Part shown: positions 1-8,614 of the stretch, in pieces | How positions within the stretch are numbered: position 1 is the stretch's first letter | Layout of the letters: each line of letters opens with the position of its first letter | From: Lachnospiraceae bacterium UBA5902 | GTDB lineage: Bacteria; Bacillota; Clostridia; Lachnospirales; Lachnospiraceae | Direction: 5' to 3' | Assembly: GCA_002431865.1 (NCBI GenBank) | Contig: DJEI01000077.1 | Coordinates: 1 to 58,958, forward strand | DNA length: 58,958 nucleotides | Position numbers and translations under genes: made by a program | Notes under the pieces: model-generated | Databases searched by the model: none | The model's input: the letters and a program-made list of their open reading frames with translations, nothing else | What the model was told of the DNA's origin: nothing

Positions 1-727
1 CACTCATCACACCATTTGTTACCAGATTCTGCCAGCCAAAGGACTGGACGTGGGTACGGTAAGAGGTGGTGACATCCGGTATCACTACTGGATTTGCAGG
101 ATCTATAAATTCATAATGCTGATTCTTTGCATATGTCTCTGCATAAGAACCTGATGTGCCGTAAATTGTTTTCAGACCGGATTCGTCAAATGCCCACATT
201 CCAATACTCGTTACGCTCGATGGGATCTTGATACTTGTCAAGCCGCTACAGTCAGAAAATGCACTCCTTTTAATACTCGTTACACTCGACGGAATCTTTG
301 TATTCTTACATCCTCTAATCAATGTATTCGTTTCTGTCTCAATGATTGCATTGCAGTTTCCCTCGCTTGAATAATATGGGTTCTCCGGAGATACAACAAT
401 ACTTGTCAAACCGCTACATTCAGAAAATGCATCAGCTCCAATCCTGGTACATCCTTCCGGTATCTTTACATCTCCGCCTTTGCCAACATACTTCACAAGT
501 GTAGTTCCATCCCACACAAAACCATATGCATCCGCTTTGCTCTCATCATATACAACTTCCTGCGCCTCATCCAAAGCTTCTGCGTCTGTTTTCGTTGCAG
601 ACACTTCCGCAGTTACCACTTCTCCTGGTTCAGCCGCCGATACCGTCCCTGCCGGAACGTTTACCAGCAAACTCACGCCCATGCACGCCGCCAGCGCAAA
701 GCCTGCAAATCTCTTTGTTCTTCTCAT
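1..727 (-). CDS. Secreted BspA-like leucine-rich repeat protein with ChW repeat (N-terminal part)
   Basis: The minus strand is open from an ATG at 727 to the window edge (242 codons), so only the N-terminal part is present. AGGAGG lies about 8 bases upstream of the start. Residues 1-31 form a signal peptide (MRRTKRF, hydrophobic core, cut near VSAAE). An acidic linker follows, then LRR_5/BspA-type repeats with the recurring pattern IPSSVTSI, AFSDCSGLTSI and IGMWAF. The last visible residues, YRTHVQSFGWQNLVTNG, start a clostridial hydrophobic W (ChW) repeat. Such proteins are secreted or surface-attached and are usually thought to act in adhesion; the ligand cannot be told from the sequence. 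It is divergent from the broken XRE gene next door. Both domain calls come from reading the translation and are fairly secure; length and anchoring are unknown because the C-terminus is missing. Confidence 0.85.
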   Translation of the reverse strand, partial: MRRTKRFAGFALAACMGVSLLVNVPAGTVSAAEPGEVVTAEVSATKTDAEALDEAQEVVYDESKADAYGFVWDGTTLVKYVGKGGDVKIPEGCTRIGADAFSECSGLTSIVVSPENPYYSSEGNCNAIIETETNTLIRGCKNTKIPSSVTSIKRSAFSDCSGLTSIKIPSSVTSIGMWAFDESGLKTIYGTSGSYAETYAKNQHYEFIDPANPVVIPDVTTSYRTHVQSFGWQNLVTNGVMS

Positions 728-785
728 ACTTTTTCCTCCTCTTCTGCTCTCCATATACATGATTTCTTCACACCCCGCGTACAAT

Positions 786-809
786 AATTAGTAAAAATAT
801 TCACTAATT
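786..809. promoter_or_regulatory. 7-bp inverted repeat, possible operator
   Basis: AATTAGT (786-792) and ACTAATT (803-809) form a perfect inverted repeat with a 10-base spacer, in the divergent region between the surface-protein gene and the broken XRE regulator. A dimeric helix-turn-helix repressor would fit such spacing, but no binding data can be read from sequence, and AT-rich symmetry can occur by chance. Confidence 0.3.
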
Positions 810-857
810 GGGATAGTACATTTCTTTACTATGCTATTGTGTAAACAAGGTGAAACT

Positions 858-1073
858 ATGGAAAATAAAAAATATATTGAACGAATCAAAAATTAAAGAG
901 AGGATCATGATTACACGCAGGAATATATCGCTAACTATCTTGGCACATCCCAGACAATGTACGCGCGCTATGAGCGCGGTGCCAACGAATTGCCAATCCG
1001 CCATCTTCTATCCCTGTGCAAATTGTATCATGTTTCCTCCGACTATATACTTGGGCTGAGCAATAAACTCTAA
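858..1073 (+). pseudogene. XRE/Cro-type HTH regulator interrupted by an in-frame stop
   Basis: Reading from ATG 858 (AAGGTG 6 bases upstream) gives MENKKYIERIKN, a TAA stop at 894-896, then in the same frame REDHDYTQEYIANYLG, TMYARYERG and a helix ending SSDYILGLSNKL before a TAA at 1071. Together this is a typical 71-residue single-domain Cro/CI-like repressor. Family members normally have Leu at the stop position (IKNLREDHDY), so one change TTA to TAA explains the break. No in-frame ATG with a ribosome site follows the stop soon enough to keep the HTH whole. Programmed readthrough or a sequencing error is possible; a nonsense pseudogene is the simplest reading. Confidence 0.75.
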
Positions 1074-1142
1074 GTCCTTATTTTGAATCGTCAATCTGTC
1101 TTTGATTTTAGTAAATATGTGTACTAAAGTCAGGTCGATTTC

Positions 1143-1171
1143 TTGTAAGTCTTCTAAATATATGCTATCTT
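1143..1171 (+). promoter_or_regulatory. Possible sigma-A promoter for the zinc-ribbon protein gene
   Basis: TTGTAA (1143-1148) and TATCTT (1166-1171) are separated by 17 bases and lie 33 bases before the start at 1204. The match is moderate at -10. Confidence 0.4.
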
Positions 1172-1203
1172 AATTTTATACTATTTTTAAGGAGCGTGAT
1201 TCT

Positions 1204-1971
1204 ATGAATTGTCCAACATGTGGAGCAACACTTACAGACGGCACAACAACCTGCCCTACCTGCGGAGCATCGATCTCCCAACCGGCAGATTTCAACCAAA
1301 TGCAATATCAACAGCCTGAGACAAACTTCAATCAGGCACAGCATCAGCAGCCTCAGGCAAACTTCAATCAGGCACAGCATCAGCAGCCTCAGGCAAACTA
1401 TAATCAGGCGCAGTACCAGCAGCCTCAGGCAAACTTCAATCAGGCACAGTATCAACAGCCTCAGGCAAACTATGATCAGGTGCAGTACCAGCAGCCTCAG
1501 GCAAATTACAACCAGATGCCATATGCAAATTCTGCTGCCTATGCCCCAGCAGGTGCTAAGTACAAGCGGAAATTCAATGCCGGACATTTTGCAGTGATGG
1601 GCGGAAGCCTGCTCTGTCTGATCTCCGTCTTTCTTCCGTTCCTGTCTGTTTCCCTTTTTGGATACAGTGAATCAATGTCGTTATTTAAGGACGGCGAAGA
1701 TGGCGTCATCTTTTTGATCACTGCAATCGTGATCATTGCATTGTCTATGCTGCGGGTAAATACATTGAATATTATCCTGACCCTGATTCAGGGAATTTTT
1801 GCAATTTATGAAACTATGAGCGCAAAAAGCGAACTTTCCGATTACGGTTCTATGGTTCAGTATGGCGCTGGTTTCTATCTGCTTCTGATTGGCGGTATCG
1901 TTGCGCTTGTCGGTGCCATTATCGGCTTGGTGCTTCATATCAATGCAAAGAAAGCATCTAATCAAGCCTAA
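1204..1971 (+). CDS. Zinc-ribbon membrane protein with Gln/Asn-rich 12-residue repeats
   Basis: 255 residues. The N-terminus has two CxxC pairs (C3/C6 and C17/C20, each CPTC) forming a zinc ribbon. Residues about 34-105 are six tandem 12-residue units of the type QYQQPQANYNQA, low in complexity and rich in Gln, Asn, Pro and Tyr. The rest (about 125-250) has four hydrophobic segments with a short acidic loop after the first, consistent with four membrane helices and both ends cytoplasmic. AAGGAG lies 9-10 bases before the ATG. The layout (zinc ribbon, disordered linker, small polytopic domain) is common among uncharacterised Firmicutes membrane proteins; no enzymatic motif is visible. It lies 25 bases before mutS2 and may be co-transcribed. 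Function unknown. Confidence 0.8.
   Translation: MNCPTCGATLTDGTTTCPTCGASISQPADFNQMQYQQPETNFNQAQHQQPQANFNQAQHQQPQANYNQAQYQQPQANFNQAQYQQPQANYDQVQYQQPQANYNQMPYANSAAYAPAGAKYKRKFNAGHFAVMGGSLLCLISVFLPFLSVSLFGYSESMSLFKDGEDGVIFLITAIVIIALSMLRVNTLNIILTLIQGIFAIYETMSAKSELSDYGSMVQYGAGFYLLLIGGIVALVGAIIGLVLHINAKKASNQA
1303..1518 (+). repeat. Six tandem 36-bp repeats inside a coding region
   Basis: Six head-to-tail 36-base units encode the 12-residue Gln/Asn-rich repeat of the zinc-ribbon membrane protein. The unit length is a multiple of three, so copy-number change would keep the frame. Units differ mainly at Tyr/Phe/His codons and a few silent positions. There are no spacers, so this is not a CRISPR array. 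Confidence 0.9.
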
Positions 1972-1996
1972 CATACTTTTATAAAAGGAATAAACC

Positions 1997-4432
1997 ATGA
2001 ACAAACGAAGCTTACGCATACTAGAGTTTAATAAAATACTATCTATGGTGACAGAATATGCGACCTCCCCTATGGCAAAACGCCGGGTGGACCGCATGAA
2101 ACCCCAGCGTGACATCGAACAGATCCGAAAATTACAGGAAGAGACAAACGATGCACTGAACCGTCTGAACCGTCATGGAAATATTAACTTTTCCGGGTTA
2201 TGCGATATCGGTGCATCCATCAAACGGCTGGAGGTACAGGGTACCCTTACTTCTAAGGAACTTCTGGACATCGCAGCCGTCTTACAGGTTGCAAAAGCAG
2301 CCAAACAGTACGGTGACGGTTCCGATCTGACCGAAGCACTCGCCAGCCGGAATCAGGAGCCTGTTTCACAGACAACCTTCGATTCTCTGACCGAACGCTT
2401 TAACATGCTGTTGCCATTAGAGCACATCGCATCCGAGATCAACCGCTGTATCTTATCAGAAAATGAATACGCGGACGATGCAAGCTCCGGTTTGAAGAAC
2501 ATCCGCCGGGAAATCCGTCTCACCAACGACAAGCTGCACCAGCAGTTAGATAAGATCATCAAAAGTGACGCAAACCGTGACCAGTTGCAGGATTCTCTGA
2601 TTACCATGCGAAACGGCAGATACTGTATTCCGGTCAAGCAGGAATACCGTTCGAAATTCCCGGGTATGATTCACGATCAGTCCTCGACCGGCTCCACGCT
2701 TTTCATCGAACCAATGGCAGTCGTCAATCTGAACAACCAGATCAAGGAGCTTGCGAACGAGGAATTATTAGAAATCGAGAAAATACTGGAGAGCCTGAGT
2801 GCGCAGGCAGCTACTTATGTCTCTGACATCGCCTACGATCTGGAATTACTGACCGATCTGGATTTTATATTTGCAAAGGCGAAATTCGCCCGCGCAACAA
2901 ACAGCACAAGACCGATCTTTAACACCGACGGTATCATTGATATCCGGCAGGGACGTCATCCATTGCTGGAGAAGCACACGGTTGTGCCAGTCGATATCCG
3001 GCTTGGTGAGACATACAACCTGCTCATTATCACAGGTCCGAATACCGGTGGTAAAACGGTTTCCTTAAAGACACTGGGATTGTTTTCTCTCATGGGACAG
3101 GCAGGTCTGCATATCCCGGCGATGGAGGAATCCCGCCTGGCTGTCTTCGACGATATCTTCGCAGATATCGGTGATGAGCAGAGCATCGAGCAGAATCTGT
3201 CGACGTTCTCCTCTCACATGAGCAACATTGTCTATATCGTGCAGCACGCAACCCCGAACACACTATGCCTGTTCGATGAGCCGGGCGGCGGAACCGATCC
3301 GGTCGAGGGTGCGGCACTGGCAGTTTCCATCTTAAATTATCTGAAAAGTATGGGGGCCCGCTGCATGGCAACGACACATTACAGCGAATTGAAAACCTAC
3401 GCCCTTTCCACCGATGGAGTAGAAAATGCATCGTGCGAATTTGATGTGGCAACTCTGCGTCCGACTTATCGTCTGACAATCGGTATTCCGGGTAAATCCA
3501 ACGCATTTGCCATCGCAAGCAAGCTTGGTCTGCCAGATTATATCATCAACTCCGCAAAGGATCAGATTGACAGCGATGCGATCGACATGGAAACCCTGCT
3601 CGCGGATCTCGAAGCAAGCAAGCGATCCATGCAGGAGGACGAAAAGGCAATCGAGGCATATAAACAGGAAATTGAATCTCTGAAGGAATCCTTGCAGAAG
3701 AAGGAAGAAAATCTCGATACGAAGAAAGCCGAGATTCTGAAAAAAGCAAGGGAAGAAGCCAGAGACATAATCGATGACGCCAAGGATGTGGCGGATCAGA
3801 CAATCCGCGATTACAACAAATGGCGCAATAACCCACACAAGGCCGACATGCGCACGATGGAAGAACAGCGCAGCAAGCTTCGAAGCAAAATCAAAGATTA
3901 CGAGAAATCCGGTGCATCCGAGACAAAGAAACAGACCTCAAACCATAAAGCATCTGATTTCCATATCGGGGATACCGTGCAGGTACTCAGCATGGGAACA
4001 CGCGGTACAATCACAAAACTGCCAGACAACAAAGGTATTGCAGGCGTACAGATGGGTATCCTGAACTCTATGCTGCCGATTTCCGATCTGCTGATTATCC
4101 CAGAGAGCACGGTCTCTGTAAATGGCACAAAGCAAAAATACAGCGGCAAACATGCGGGAGGAGACCATACATCCGTCAGCAAATCTATGACATTCTCTCC
4201 GGAACTGAACGTCATGGGCAAAACAGTTGATGAAGCATGTTATGAGATTGACAAATATCTGGATGATGCAGTTCTGGCACACATTTCCCGTGTCACGATC
4301 ATCCACGGAAAGGGAACCGGTGCCCTGCGCAAAGGCATCTGGCAATACTTAAAGAAACATCCACTGGTGCAGTCTTATCGTTCCGGCGAATTTGGCGAGG
4401 GCGAATATGGCGTTACCATTGTCGAATTGTAG
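1997..4432 (+). CDS. mutS2: MutS2 family ATPase with Smr domain
   Basis: 811 residues, the normal length for MutS2 (also RqcU). The N-terminal core and clamp region is followed by an ABC-type ATPase with Walker A GPNTGGKT near residue 347 and Walker B FDEPGGGTDP near 425, a long coiled coil (about 520-640) and a C-terminal Smr domain (about 737-811) with HGKGTG. MutS2 proteins suppress homologous recombination in some bacteria, and in Bacillus subtilis MutS2 acts on collided ribosomes; both are known of the family, not shown here. The Smr LDLR motif reads LNVM in this protein, so nuclease activity of the domain is doubtful. A two-component pair follows on the same strand after 41 bases. Identification is firm. 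Confidence 0.95.
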   Translation: MNKRSLRILEFNKILSMVTEYATSPMAKRRVDRMKPQRDIEQIRKLQEETNDALNRLNRHGNINFSGLCDIGASIKRLEVQGTLTSKELLDIAAVLQVAKAAKQYGDGSDLTEALASRNQEPVSQTTFDSLTERFNMLLPLEHIASEINRCILSENEYADDASSGLKNIRREIRLTNDKLHQQLDKIIKSDANRDQLQDSLITMRNGRYCIPVKQEYRSKFPGMIHDQSSTGSTLFIEPMAVVNLNNQIKELANEELLEIEKILESLSAQAATYVSDIAYDLELLTDLDFIFAKAKFARATNSTRPIFNTDGIIDIRQGRHPLLEKHTVVPVDIRLGETYNLLIITGPNTGGKTVSLKTLGLFSLMGQAGLHIPAMEESRLAVFDDIFADIGDEQSIEQNLSTFSSHMSNIVYIVQHATPNTLCLFDEPGGGTDPVEGAALAVSILNYLKSMGARCMATTHYSELKTYALSTDGVENASCEFDVATLRPTYRLTIGIPGKSNAFAIASKLGLPDYIINSAKDQIDSDAIDMETLLADLEASKRSMQEDEKAIEAYKQEIESLKESLQKKEENLDTKKAEILKKAREEARDIIDDAKDVADQTIRDYNKWRNNPHKADMRTMEEQRSKLRSKIKDYEKSGASETKKQTSNHKASDFHIGDTVQVLSMGTRGTITKLPDNKGIAGVQMGILNSMLPISDLLIIPESTVSVNGTKQKYSGKHAGGDHTSVSKSMTFSPELNVMGKTVDEACYEIDKYLDDAVLAHISRVTIIHGKGTGALRKGIWQYLKKHPLVQSYRSGEFGEGEYGVTIVEL

Positions 4433-4473
4433 ACGAGTTACAACCATACATTACACTTTTATTGGAGGGGAAC

Positions 4474-5199
4474 ATGGAGAAACAACGAATCCTGATCGTC
4501 GATGACGATGAAAATATCGCAGAGCTTATCTCACTGTATTTATTAAAGGAATGCTTTGCAACCGAAATTGCATACACAGGCAAGGACGCACTTGTACTCG
4601 CAGCCACCTTCAATCCTGACTTGATCTTATTGGATATCATGCTCCCGGATATTGATGGCTATGAGGTTTGCACGGAAATCCGCAAGACACGCCAGACACC
4701 GATCATCATGCTTTCCGCAAAGGGAGAAGTATTCGATAAGGTACTCGGTTTAAAGCTTGGTGCCGATGACTATATGATCAAACCGTTTGATTCCAACGAA
4801 CTGGTTGCAAGAGTCAAAGCGGTTTTGCGTCGTACCGTTATGTTCCCGGCGGTAACCACTGCTGCACCTGTAAGCATCGCCGAAGTTACCGATCATCAGG
4901 GTGAATTCGTCGAATATGACGGCTTGCTTATCAATATGACCAACTACACTGTAACTTTGGATGGTGAATCGGTAGAGATGCCTCCGAAGGAGCTGGAGCT
5001 TTTGTATTTTCTTGCCAAACGTCCAAATCAGGTATTTACACGTGATCAGCTGCTTGACCGTCTCTGGGACTACGAATATGCTGGCGACTCGCGAACAGTA
5101 GACGTACATATCAAGCGTCTGCGTGAGAAACTGAGCGAAAATCACAACTGGGCAATCTCTACGGTATGGGGCAAGGGTTATAAATTCGAGGTAAAGTAA
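4474..5199 (+). CDS. OmpR/PhoB-family response regulator
   Basis: 241 residues from the ATG at 4474, chosen because GGAGGGG lies directly upstream (4464-4470); an earlier TTG at 4462 would overlap that site. The receiver domain (about 1-120) has the acidic pocket VDDDE, phosphoacceptor D54 in LILLDIMLPD and the conserved Lys in IKPFD. The C-terminal winged-helix DNA-binding domain (about 145-241) ends RTVDVHIKRLREKL and WGKGYKFE, typical of OmpR/PhoB. It is followed one base later by its histidine kinase. Which genes it controls cannot be told. Confidence 0.95.
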   Translation: MEKQRILIVDDDENIAELISLYLLKECFATEIAYTGKDALVLAATFNPDLILLDIMLPDIDGYEVCTEIRKTRQTPIIMLSAKGEVFDKVLGLKLGADDYMIKPFDSNELVARVKAVLRRTVMFPAVTTAAPVSIAEVTDHQGEFVEYDGLLINMTNYTVTLDGESVEMPPKELELLYFLAKRPNQVFTRDQLLDRLWDYEYAGDSRTVDVHIKRLREKLSENHNWAISTVWGKGYKFEVK

Positions 5200-5200
5200 C

Positions 5201-6637
5201 ATGACATTACGCCACTCTCTGTTTGATAAAATATTCATAAGTTTTTTGGTTATTTTCACGGTCTGTTTTGGATTTATCGTCCTATATGCATCCCATGTTA
5301 CACGAAGCATGCTTGTCGATGACCGAACAAAAGTACTGACAAACGAAGCATTTTTGATTGCAGATCAGACAGTCGCAGGATATGTTCAGGGCGTTTACAC
5401 CAAAGATGAATTGCAGGAAAGTCTACGCTATTACAGCGACAAACTGAACGCCAGTATCTGGGTTACCGACGAGAAAGGCATTATCTATGGATTTGCCAAT
5501 GCAGACGGACATCCGGATAACCCAAGAAATATATTTCTCATTGACCCGGATTTTGATATCTACACCGCGCAATCTTTTAATGGTAATTTTTATGATACAT
5601 TCAAAAGTGATGTTATTTCTGTTGCCATTCCAATCCATATTAACAACCAGCCAAACGGTATGCTATTGATTCATTCCACGGTGGAACAGCTGCGGAATAT
5701 TCAGGAAAAAATCGTAAAACTGATTTATGCACCATATCTGTTTATGATTATCATTTCCTTTGCCCTGCTTGGTATCATTTCCAGCAAGGTCATGCGTCCG
5801 ATCCGGAAGATCAACTCTGTAGCAGAACAATACTCCACTGGTAACTTTGATACGCCAATGGATATTCATTCCAACGACGAGATTGGCCAGCTTGCATCCA
5901 CGCTGGAATATATGGCTTCGGAACTGGAAAAGCTGGATGATTACCGAAAGGCATTTATTTCCAATATCTCGCACGATTTCCGTTCTCCGCTCACCTCGAT
6001 CAAAGGCTATATCGAGGCAATTCAGGATGGAACGATCCCGCCGGAGAAGCAGAGTCATTACTTAGATATCGTCGTACAGCAGACAAACCGGCTGACGAAG
6101 CTTACTTCCAGTCTTCTGGAGCTAAATAACTACGATTCCTACGGTATCTGGCTCGTATGCAAGGATTTCGATATTGTCGAGCTTGTCTTATCTGCGATCA
6201 ACTCCTTCGAAGGGCGTTGCATCGAGAAACAGATTGCGATCCGGTTAAATAACCATACGGAACACTCCGTTGTCCATGCGGACAAAACGAAGATCGAACA
6301 GGTCATTTACAACCTGCTCGACAATGCGATCAAATTCACGCCAAATGGCAAGTCGATTTACGTGACTTTGACAGAGAAACATGATAAAATTTTTGTATCT
6401 GTAAAAGATGAGGGCTGTGGCATTCCAAAAGAGTCCCTGAACCGTGTCTGGGTACGTTTCTACAAGGCAGACCGCTCACGTGGCAAAGACAAGCAGGGCA
6501 CCGGTCTCGGACTTGCGATTACCAAGGAAATCATCAAAGCACACAATGAGAATATCAATGTCGTCAGCACCGAGGGCGTCGGAAGCGAATTTACATTTTC
6601 ACTGTCGAAGGCGGCAGCGGATTCCGAACAATCATAA
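5201..6637 (+). CDS. Sensor histidine kinase, HAMP type
   Basis: 478 residues. A membrane helix near residues 10-32 and another near 175-195 bracket an extracytoplasmic sensing domain of about 140 residues. A HAMP linker follows, then the H-box SNISHDFRSPLTSIKGY with the phosphorylated His near 257, N-box LLDNAIKF, G1 VKDEGCGIP and G2 GTGLGLAI. The start lies one base after the response regulator stop, so the two are translationally coupled and form a cognate pair. The domain order resembles PhoR/ResE/WalK-like kinases, but the sensor domain is not diagnostic and the signal is unknown. Confidence 0.95.
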   Translation: MTLRHSLFDKIFISFLVIFTVCFGFIVLYASHVTRSMLVDDRTKVLTNEAFLIADQTVAGYVQGVYTKDELQESLRYYSDKLNASIWVTDEKGIIYGFANADGHPDNPRNIFLIDPDFDIYTAQSFNGNFYDTFKSDVISVAIPIHINNQPNGMLLIHSTVEQLRNIQEKIVKLIYAPYLFMIIISFALLGIISSKVMRPIRKINSVAEQYSTGNFDTPMDIHSNDEIGQLASTLEYMASELEKLDDYRKAFISNISHDFRSPLTSIKGYIEAIQDGTIPPEKQSHYLDIVVQQTNRLTKLTSSLLELNNYDSYGIWLVCKDFDIVELVLSAINSFEGRCIEKQIAIRLNNHTEHSVVHADKTKIEQVIYNLLDNAIKFTPNGKSIYVTLTEKHDKIFVSVKDEGCGIPKESLNRVWVRFYKADRSRGKDKQGTGLGLAITKEIIKAHNENINVVSTEGVGSEFTFSLSKAAADSEQS

Positions 6638-6694
6638 GAATAACCGGTCTTGTGCGAACCGCAAATCTATACGACCGGATAAGGGGAGGTATTT

Positions 6695-7447
6695 ATGTTT
6701 AGTATCAACAATCTTTTCAACAACGCGAACATGCAGTGCATCAACCAGCTTGGACAGTTCCGTGTCTTCGAGCACCAGAAGGATCTGTCAGTTTCTCCGT
6801 ACAATGCAGAAACGGCATATTTTTCTGCAGAGATGAATGTACGCCGACGTCAGGTCTTAGTCGAGTTGAACAACACATCCTGCAAATTACAGGCAGGAGC
6901 CATGCAGTGGATGCTCGGAAATGTATCCATGCAGTCTGGCGTGAGTGTCGGCAATTTCCTCGGCAAAGCAATCGGCGCAGCCGTGACAGGCGAGACAATG
7001 TCCAAGCCGGAATACACCGGGCAGGGCTATGTCATGTTAGAACCAACCTACAAGCACATCCTGCTTGTCGATGTTGCACAGTGGGGGCAGATCGTACTCG
7101 AGGATGGATTATTCCTTGCCTGCGACAGCACATTGCAGCACAAGGTTGTCAGCCGTAAGACACTTTCCTCTGCCGCTCTCGGCGGAGAAGGCTTATTCAA
7201 CCTGAGCCTTTCCGGACAGGGTATCGCCGTTCTGGAAAGCCCGGTTCCACAGCAGGAGCTTATTATGTTCAATCTGCAGAATGACGAGGTAAAGATTGAC
7301 GGAAACATGGCAATCGCATGGTCCGGCAGTCTGGACTTCACCGTAGAGCGTTCTTCCAAGACACTGATCGGTTCGGCAGTATCCGGCGAAGGTCTGGTCA
7401 ATGTATACCGTGGTACCGGTTCCATCCTGATGGCACCAACCGCATAA
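6695..7447 (+). CDS. AIM24 family protein (first of a tandem pair)
   Basis: 250 residues, with AAGGGGAGG 5-6 bases before the ATG. The sequence is a Gly-rich beta-helix-like protein with the AIM24/DUF124 pattern: LQAGAMQWM near residue 69, GYVMLEPTYKHILL near 110, LEDGLFLACD near 130, GLFNLSLSG, and GNMAIAWSGSLDFTVERS near 205, ending GEGLVNVYRGTGSILMAP. The family is widespread in bacteria and includes a yeast mitochondrial inner-membrane protein; its bacterial role is not established. It follows the two-component pair on the same strand after 57 bases and precedes a paralogue by 17 bases. It lacks the polar tail of the second copy. Confidence 0.9.
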   Translation: MFSINNLFNNANMQCINQLGQFRVFEHQKDLSVSPYNAETAYFSAEMNVRRRQVLVELNNTSCKLQAGAMQWMLGNVSMQSGVSVGNFLGKAIGAAVTGETMSKPEYTGQGYVMLEPTYKHILLVDVAQWGQIVLEDGLFLACDSTLQHKVVSRKTLSSAALGGEGLFNLSLSGQGIAVLESPVPQQELIMFNLQNDEVKIDGNMAIAWSGSLDFTVERSSKTLIGSAVSGEGLVNVYRGTGSILMAPTA

Positions 7448-7464
7448 GGGGGGAGGGTACATAT

Positions 7465-8361
7465 ATGGTAAGTCAAAGCTTATTAAATAACTCAAACGTG
7501 CAGGTTACCTCCGCCTTAGGCGGCATGCAGGTATTGGAATATGTACAGGATATGAGTGTCAGCCCATCTACATCGAAGCTGCAGTACTACATGTCCCGCA
7601 TGAATGTGAACAAGCGTCAGCTTCTGCTTAATCTGAACGGAAATGGCTACACCATCCAGGCAGGTGCGATGCAGTGGATGTCCGGTCAGGTGCAGATGGA
7701 AAGCGGCGTCAAAGGTGTCGGTGGTTTCTTAAGTGGCATGGCAAAAGCTGCTGTCACGAAAGAGACGATTGCCAAGCCAATCTACACCGGTTATGGTCAG
7801 GTTATGTTGGAGCCAACCTACCGTCACATCCTGCTCACGAATCTGCAGGAATGGGGTGGCAGCGTTGTCTTAGATGATGGATTATTCCTCGCCTGTGACA
7901 ACACGGTAACACAGAAGATCGTTGCAAGAAGCAATGTTTCTTCGGCTGTATTCGGCAGAGAAGGGCTGTTCAACTTAAATCTAAATGGTACAGGTATCTG
8001 TGCTTTGGAAAGTATCGTTCCAAGAAATGAGATCATCGAGGTTGTACTCGACAACGATACGATGAAGATTGATGGAAATATGGCAATCGCATGGTCGACT
8101 TCCCTTGAATTCACGGTTGAGAAGTCTTCCAAATCGCTGATGGGTTCTGCCGTATCCGGCGAAGGTCTGGTGAATGTATACCGTGGTTCCGGTAAGATCT
8201 GGCTTGCTCCAGTGCTGGAAACAGGTGGTTCCGCAGGTGTCAGCAGTCCGCAGAATGCAAGCGAGACAGCTTCCGAAGGACATACTGGTTCCGCGGCTGC
8301 CCGGAATGATACGATGAGTAAGATCGAGAAGTTCGGGAAGTTTATGGATAAGTTTAGTTGA
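7465..8361 (+). CDS. AIM24 family protein (second of a tandem pair)
   Basis: 298 residues from ATG 7465, preceded by a GGGGGGAGGG ribosome site; a longer upstream reading frame overlaps the first AIM24 gene and lacks such a site. It aligns with its upstream neighbour along the whole core (QAGAMQWM, GQVMLEPTYRHILL, DDGLFLACD, GNMAIAWSTSLEFTVEKSS, GEGLVNVYRGSGKIWLAP) and so is a tandem duplicate that has diverged. It adds a C-terminal tail of about 45 residues rich in Ser, Ala and Gly and ending in a short charged helix (KIEKFGKFMDKFS). The pair probably works together, perhaps as a hetero-oligomer. A long palindromic element starts 13 bases after its stop. Confidence 0.9.
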   Translation: MVSQSLLNNSNVQVTSALGGMQVLEYVQDMSVSPSTSKLQYYMSRMNVNKRQLLLNLNGNGYTIQAGAMQWMSGQVQMESGVKGVGGFLSGMAKAAVTKETIAKPIYTGYGQVMLEPTYRHILLTNLQEWGGSVVLDDGLFLACDNTVTQKIVARSNVSSAVFGREGLFNLNLNGTGICALESIVPRNEIIEVVLDNDTMKIDGNMAIAWSTSLEFTVEKSSKSLMGSAVSGEGLVNVYRGSGKIWLAPVLETGGSAGVSSPQNASETASEGHTGSAAARNDTMSKIEKFGKFMDKFS

Positions 8362-8373
8362 TGCTTCACGGAC

Positions 8374-8585
8374 GATAATTGCGATTTTATAGTTTACAAA
8401 AGAGTTGGGACGATACAATTCTACGCAGACTCGCTTTCGCTCACTTCCGCATGCAACGGTACTAAACTCATTGTGCCAGCGTAAAACAGCTGTCACAATT
8501 CGTTAAGTGCCGGCATGCTCCAATGGTCTGCTTTAGAATTTGTATAGTCCCAACTCTTATTTTACATATTGACATCGCAATTATC
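8374..8585. repeat. Structured palindromic element, copy 1 (212 bp)
   Basis: The outer arms pair end to end: GATAATTGCGAT (8374-8385) with ATCGCAATTATC (8574-8585), then AAGAGTTGGGAC with GTCCCAACTCTT, then GCAGAC (8425-8430) with GTCTGC (8526-8531). The core between them contains its own pairs: CATGC (8450-8454) with GCATG (8513-8517), GGTACTAAA with TTAAGTGCC allowing wobble, and an inner hairpin ATTGTG/CACAAT. The core matches, in inverted orientation, the element at 17320-17516 (shared AACGGTACTAAA and CAATGGTCTGCTTTAGAATT), while the outer arms are unrelated in sequence. It has no T-tract typical of a terminator and no open frame of note. Confidence 0.85.
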
Positions 8586-8614
8586 TGCGTAGCATTTACC
8601 TTGAGGTCTTGTTA

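Noticed and set aside
1303..1518. 36-bp repeats as a CRISPR array
   Set aside because: The units abut without spacers, lie inside an intact reading frame and encode a clean 12-residue repeat.
4462..4473. TTG start for the response regulator
   Set aside because: It would overlap the GGAGGGG ribosome site used by the ATG at 4474, and receiver domains start at that ATG.
8374..8585. Palindrome copy 1 as an ordinary rho-independent terminator
   Set aside because: It is 212 bases, has no T-tract after a GC-rich stem, and its core recurs in inverted orientation elsewhere.
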